From assembly GCA_943846595.1 (NCBI GenBank), contig OX044355.1, positions 868,001 through 932,000 on the forward strand: a stretch of 64,000 nt of DNA, in the 5' to 3' direction. The notes below the pieces were generated by a model. The model ran no database searches. It saw only the letters and a program-made list of their open reading frames with translations, and was not told the origin of the DNA. Both the position numbers and the translations under genes were made by a program. The DNA is from an uncultured Polaribacter sp. (GTDB taxonomy: Bacteria > Bacteroidota > Bacteroidia > Flavobacteriales > Flavobacteriaceae). Of this stretch, positions 61,801-64,000 are shown in pieces (positions within the stretch are counted from its first letter, which is position 1; every line of letters starts with the position of its first letter).

Positions 61801-62294
61801 TTAATCCCTGCATCGGTCGATTTCCAAATTCCTCCCGCGGGCGCACCCACATAATAGGTGTTTCCATCACTAGGATCTACAGTAATTGCGTTCACTCTTC
61901 CTTGTCCTGGTGACCAAGATCCCGTATTTGTATGGGAATAGGGACCCAAAGAGGTCCAACTACTCTCGTCTGTTCTTGCTTCTTGGTTATTGTTCATTGC
62001 ATTTTTGGCTTCCCAAGCACTCCACAAATCACTGGCAGGGGCGATGGTCCCATCGGATTTGGTGTAATGACTCCAATGATAGTTCCATCTTTCAAAAGGT
62101 TTTAAACCACTTCCTTTTTTATTTTTATCGATGGTTGTGAAATACTGTATGGCAGCATCTTTCACTTCTTCTAAGGTAATAATCTGCTGCTCTTTAAGCG
62201 GTGTTTCTGCAATCCAAGGAGCGTTTCTTTGAATTACTTGCGCAAAAATTCCAGCAGTAAATACACTAAATAAAAGGGTTGTAATTTTTTTCAT
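58890..62294 (-). CDS. T9SS-secreted BNR/sortilin-type beta-propeller protein
   Basis: The 1134-residue product has a signal peptide (FTAGIFAQ) and many Asp-box/BNR-type repeats (GGIWKSTDAGINWTPL, GVFKSTDGGATWSNTGS, GTLYRSTDSGVTFTNI) forming beta-propeller domains (about 110-720). A CARDB-like region (about 740-850) and an ASP-rich jelly-roll region (about 870-1045) follow, then a type A T9SS sorting domain (SSFAVYPNPSNEIFNITW to ATKKIILE). Such proteins are surface-exposed or released; Asp boxes occur in glycosidases and sortilin-type folds but no catalytic set is evident, so the enzymatic role is uncertain. Confidence 0.85.
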   Translation of the reverse strand: MKKITTLLFSVFTAGIFAQVIQRNAPWIAETPLKEQQIITLEEVKDAAIQYFTTIDKNKKGSGLKPFERWNYHWSHYTKSDGTIAPASDLWSAWEAKNAMNNNQEARTDESSWTSLGPYSHTNTGSWSPGQGRVNAITVDPSDGNTYYVGAPAGGIWKSTDAGINWTPLTDYLPQIGVSGIAVHPTDPQTIYIATGDDDAGDSYAVGVFKSTDGGATWSNTGSLTGNPNSMNDIYIHPTDTETVLVATSSGVHKTTNGGTSWTRKLSGNIRDLKMRPNDPTKWYAASNNTFYKSSDAGESFQQISIPALFNSQRIVMDVTPKDPDYVYFVSAGSNSSFNGVWKSTNSGDSFTQTAETDDIFGSSQAWFDLALTVSDKDVNKVYVGVLNIWSSTDGGDNFTKLNNWSSPDDNSYTHADIHIMRFINGKFFAGTDGGIYVSTNHGTNFTDLTENLDISQFYKISVAKQNSGNIVGGLQDNGGYAFSNNQWSNYHGADGMDAAVSGTDPNTYYGFIQNGGSLYITNNGGLTRSGSVGAPDGESGNWVTPLVSDSQGTIYAGYGEVYKLVEEPESISWEQVSTNNFGGRLTHLEIDPNDDNNIYATLGGTLYRSTDSGVTFTNIQNFFGETINSIEINHNDSNIAYITTNSNVKKSTNILNGVVNFTDITANLPSESKLVARHHARSGKNTVYVGTALGVYFINDDTTSWETFDNNLPNVAVRDLEVNEEDSKLFAATYGRGVFSTDIPRILPPTDVKLIAINNPNGIACSTTFVPEIVASNQGTNPITVIDIEYTIDGVLESYQWTGNLGSEESVSIALPAVTLATGNHDIKVTTLVTDDAYDTNNEKEVSFIVNNTNNSPTTVNSFENSGTDSFLIETIGTDDDLWELGRPSGTLLNITGTGDNVYATNRSGEHTVLTTSYLYSKCIDLSLLADPVLSFKMAFDIEQDWDYLLVEYSTTGADWTILGTAADPNWYNSASTANGIPGAQWTGEGEDTDAEGNTNATLREYSYDLEAFTNETNIVFRFKFFSDQAVVEEGALIDDWVINGTSLSVNNQDLQSSFAVYPNPSNEIFNITWTEQGTAVIVIYDYTGKSILKKTQLTDGHYTLNLNGFSKGLYFAKINVNGKQATKKIILE

Positions 62295-62329
62295 AATTAT
62301 GTAATTAAAAAGTTTTATTTTTTATTTTT

Positions 62330-62806
62330 TTAATTCTTTAATTTTATTACTTTTTGAATGCTGTCATTGGGAATCGTAACAGACAAAACATATTGTTTTA
62401 TTTTCCATTCGGTGTTGTTTTTTTCTAGTACTCCAGAACCCCTACAGGTCCCCATCCATGTATCCAGTAGTTCGTCAAACCAAACCACCTCTTTGTTTTT
62501 ACTGATATAGATATTTCTTTCAATCGTTTTAAAATCCCAAGCCTTGCCCTTGTCAAAATAAGGTTTGCTGAAATTTTCAAATTGTTTTTTGGTCCAGTTT
62601 TCCGTAGCATCTGTTCCAATGAATACCGCAGTGCTGTCCATTTTAGAAAAATAGTTTTCAAAATGGGCATCTGTAGCCGCTTGGTGCCAGTTGTTTACAA
62701 TTGCTGCTACTTCTTTTTTTATTGCAGCGTCCTTTGTAACAGCAACTTCTTGTTTACAGTTTTGTAAAAACAAAGATACCATCAGAATTAAGAATGTTTT
62801 TTTCAT
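62330..62806 (-). CDS. Lipoprotein with NTF2/SnoaL-like domain
   Basis: The 158-residue product has a lipoprotein-type signal (SLFLQNCKQE) and an NTF2-like body: AIVNNWHQAATDAHFENYFS, STAVFIGTDATENWTKKQFE and DTWMGTCRGSGVLEKNNTEWKIKQYVL. This small-molecule-binding fold serves many roles. It overlaps the next lipoprotein gene by 4 bp (ATGA) and lies just upstream of the large T9SS protein on the same strand. Confidence 0.8.
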   Translation of the reverse strand: MKKTFLILMVSLFLQNCKQEVAVTKDAAIKKEVAAIVNNWHQAATDAHFENYFSKMDSTAVFIGTDATENWTKKQFENFSKPYFDKGKAWDFKTIERNIYISKNKEVVWFDELLDTWMGTCRGSGVLEKNNTEWKIKQYVLSVTIPNDSIQKVIKLKN

Positions 62807-63498
62807 GATTTGTTATTGATTTTTACTTTTTGAAAACCGTTTATTTGTTTGGTATTTTTATAATCCGGTAAAGTTTTTTTGTCCATTTTAATTTTTTTCT
62901 TTGGGACTCTTTTCGGCGTTAATTTTTTATCAAAAACAGCCACTGTTTTTCTAGATACCCGATCCATTTTTGTGGTGTCTAAGCCTATAAATTTGGGAGA
63001 TATTTCAATAGCGTCTTCAAATTTTTTCTGTGATAAAACCGTATTTATTTTGGCATTCAATGCAGAAAAAGCAGCCAATGTTTTTTCAACTTGTTCATTT
63101 ATTTCGGTGGTTCTAATCGCAGGAATAAAGGTAATATCTGCCAGTCTTTCCGCTTCACTAAAAAGCACATTGATGCGGGCGTTAAAAGAAGGGGAGTTAA
63201 AAATTGTAGGTTTGATGCCGTCTTTTAAATTGGTAACAAGACTTTTCAACTCAAGTGCATTGCTCAACGCTTCGTTGGGGGAAGTTTGATGAAATTTTAC
63301 GGAAAATTCTTCGAGCAACTTATATTCTTCCCAGTTTTCTATAAGCTTAAAAAAGGATTCGTCAACCTCAACAGGTCTCATGTGGGTTTGAGCAATACTT
63401 AATTTTGCTTTTTTTACAGGCAGCTTTTCTGTTTCTTGTTCTTTTGTTGAACATAAACAGAAAAGAAGTATTGATAAGAGCGCATAATATTTATTCAC
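62803..63498 (-). CDS. Hypothetical lipoprotein (about 231 aa)
   Basis: From the GTG at 63498 the product begins MNKYYALLSILLFCLCSTKE, with a lipobox cysteine, a helical middle and a Lys-rich C-terminus (KRVPKKKIKMDKKTLPDYKN). A TTG at 63507 is the alternative start and adds three residues. No domain is recognised. It is the first gene of a two- or three-gene operon with the NTF2-like lipoprotein and the BNR protein. Confidence 0.65.
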   Translation of the reverse strand: MNKYYALLSILLFCLCSTKEQETEKLPVKKAKLSIAQTHMRPVEVDESFFKLIENWEEYKLLEEFSVKFHQTSPNEALSNALELKSLVTNLKDGIKPTIFNSPSFNARINVLFSEAERLADITFIPAIRTTEINEQVEKTLAAFSALNAKINTVLSQKKFEDAIEISPKFIGLDTTKMDRVSRKTVAVFDKKLTPKRVPKKKIKMDKKTLPDYKNTKQINGFQKVKINNKS

Positions 63499-63654
63499 AA
63501 AACGCAAACTTTATTTTGCTAAAATACTCATTATTAAAATAATTGTTTAAAAAATAAAGGAAATTTCATAAAGTTTAACACATCTAGTAGAAAACAACTC
63601 TTTTTTGAGAATACTTTAATCAATGATTTCTTTTTCATGAATACTTAAATTAAG

Positions 63655-63662
63655 TACCTTTG
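63655..63662 (+). promoter_or_regulatory. -7 box of the epimerase gene
   Basis: TACCTTTG matches TAnnTTTG exactly, 27 bp upstream of the ATG. Confidence 0.55.
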
Positions 63663-63689
63663 ATTCGGTAAAAAATTGAATTATATATA

Positions 63690-64000
63690 ATGAAGGAATG
63701 TATTTTAATTCTTGGTGCTTGTGGTCAAATAGGCACAGAATTAACTCAAAAATTAAGAAGTACTTATGGAAACGAGGCTGTAATAGCCTCCGACATTCGT
63801 CAACCTGACTCAGGGATCTTAGAGGCAGCCCCTTTTGAAATCTTGGATGCGTCCAATAAAGAAGCTATTTTGAAGGTGGTTCAAAAACACCAAGTGACGC
63901 AAGTGTACTTGTTGGCAGCAATGTTATCTGTGACTGCAGAGAAATATCCAGAACAGGCATGGCGTTTAAATATGAACTCAATTTTGGCAGTGTTAGATTT
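63690..64000 (+). CDS. NAD-dependent epimerase/dehydratase, N-terminal part
   Basis: The first 103 codons are inside the window and the frame is open to the edge. The start MKECILILGACGQIGTELTQ carries the Rossmann GxxGxxG motif, followed by VIASDIRQP and VYLLAAMLSVTAEKYPEQAWRLN, as in extended SDR enzymes. The sequence resembles the SDR-type L-threonine 3-dehydrogenase of Flavobacteriia, but the fragment is too short to prove that. No gene symbol is given. Confidence 0.75.
   Translation, partial: MKECILILGACGQIGTELTQKLRSTYGNEAVIASDIRQPDSGILEAAPFEILDASNKEAILKVVQKHQVTQVYLLAAMLSVTAEKYPEQAWRLNMNSILAVLD

Overview
The window looks like a chromosomal segment of a marine-type member of the Flavobacteriia (Bacteroidota), in the Polaribacter/Tenacibaculum range. 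The support is low GC, Bacteroidota promoters (TTG, about 19 bp, TAnnTTTG), type IX secretion (T9SS) C-terminal domains, a TonB receptor with a carboxypeptidase-like N-terminal domain, and typical flavobacterial gene orders. The species call is inference.

Layout. (1) 1-5.1 kb: aerobic respiration block with heme O synthase, two subunit-III-like proteins, subunit IV, a cysteine-less SCO-like protein, SCO1, DUF420 and a small membrane protein. (2) 5.2-7.9 kb: a TolC-type channel, tsaB and a small MORN-type protein. (3) 7.9-15.9 kb: outer-membrane and phosphate block with a beta-helix lipoprotein, TonB receptor, OprO/OprP-type porin and a PiT transporter fused to a PhoU-like domain. Two Pho-box-like direct repeats with an 11-bp period precede the porin and PiT. 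(4) 15.9-31.7 kb: housekeeping genes: PIF1-type helicase, tRNA-dihydrouridine synthase, sucAB, a tRNA Asn-Gly-Leu operon, Hpt protein, Lrp regulator, the yceD-rpmF-fabH-accB-accC block, pdxA and ribE. (5) 31.9-34.3 kb: decaying and small genes: an HxlR regulator with an in-frame stop, glutathione peroxidase, three overlooked small ORFs and a frameshifted small membrane gene.

(6) 34.5-50.5 kb is the accessory region and the most interesting part. From 35.2 to 46.7 kb, fourteen repeats each copy the 3' end of a tyrosine-recombinase gene, always on the + strand. They are separated by small cargo units of one or two genes, nearly all on the - strand. The repeats share a fixed right end (the recombinase stop codon) and have variable left ends. 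Several cargo genes take their stop codon from the repeat, and many carry a TATATTTG promoter box at the opposite edge of the unit. This gives an integron-like array (gene plus 3' repeat), but the repeat is a recombinase gene tail rather than attC, and no complete recombinase gene lies in the window. Seven cargo or flanking genes are DUF6090-like single-pass membrane proteins. From 46.7 to 49.8 kb a second intergenic repeat (type B) separates small lipoprotein genes, two of which share a nearly identical 5' block. The region ends at a tRNA(CAT) gene whose 3' end points into it, the usual geometry of a tRNA-associated island.

(7) 50.6-64 kb: polyprenyl synthase, a tetR-tolC-MFP-RND efflux operon with a candidate operator on its promoter, recX, a large T9SS-exported BNR-repeat protein, two small lipoproteins and the start of an NAD-dependent epimerase.
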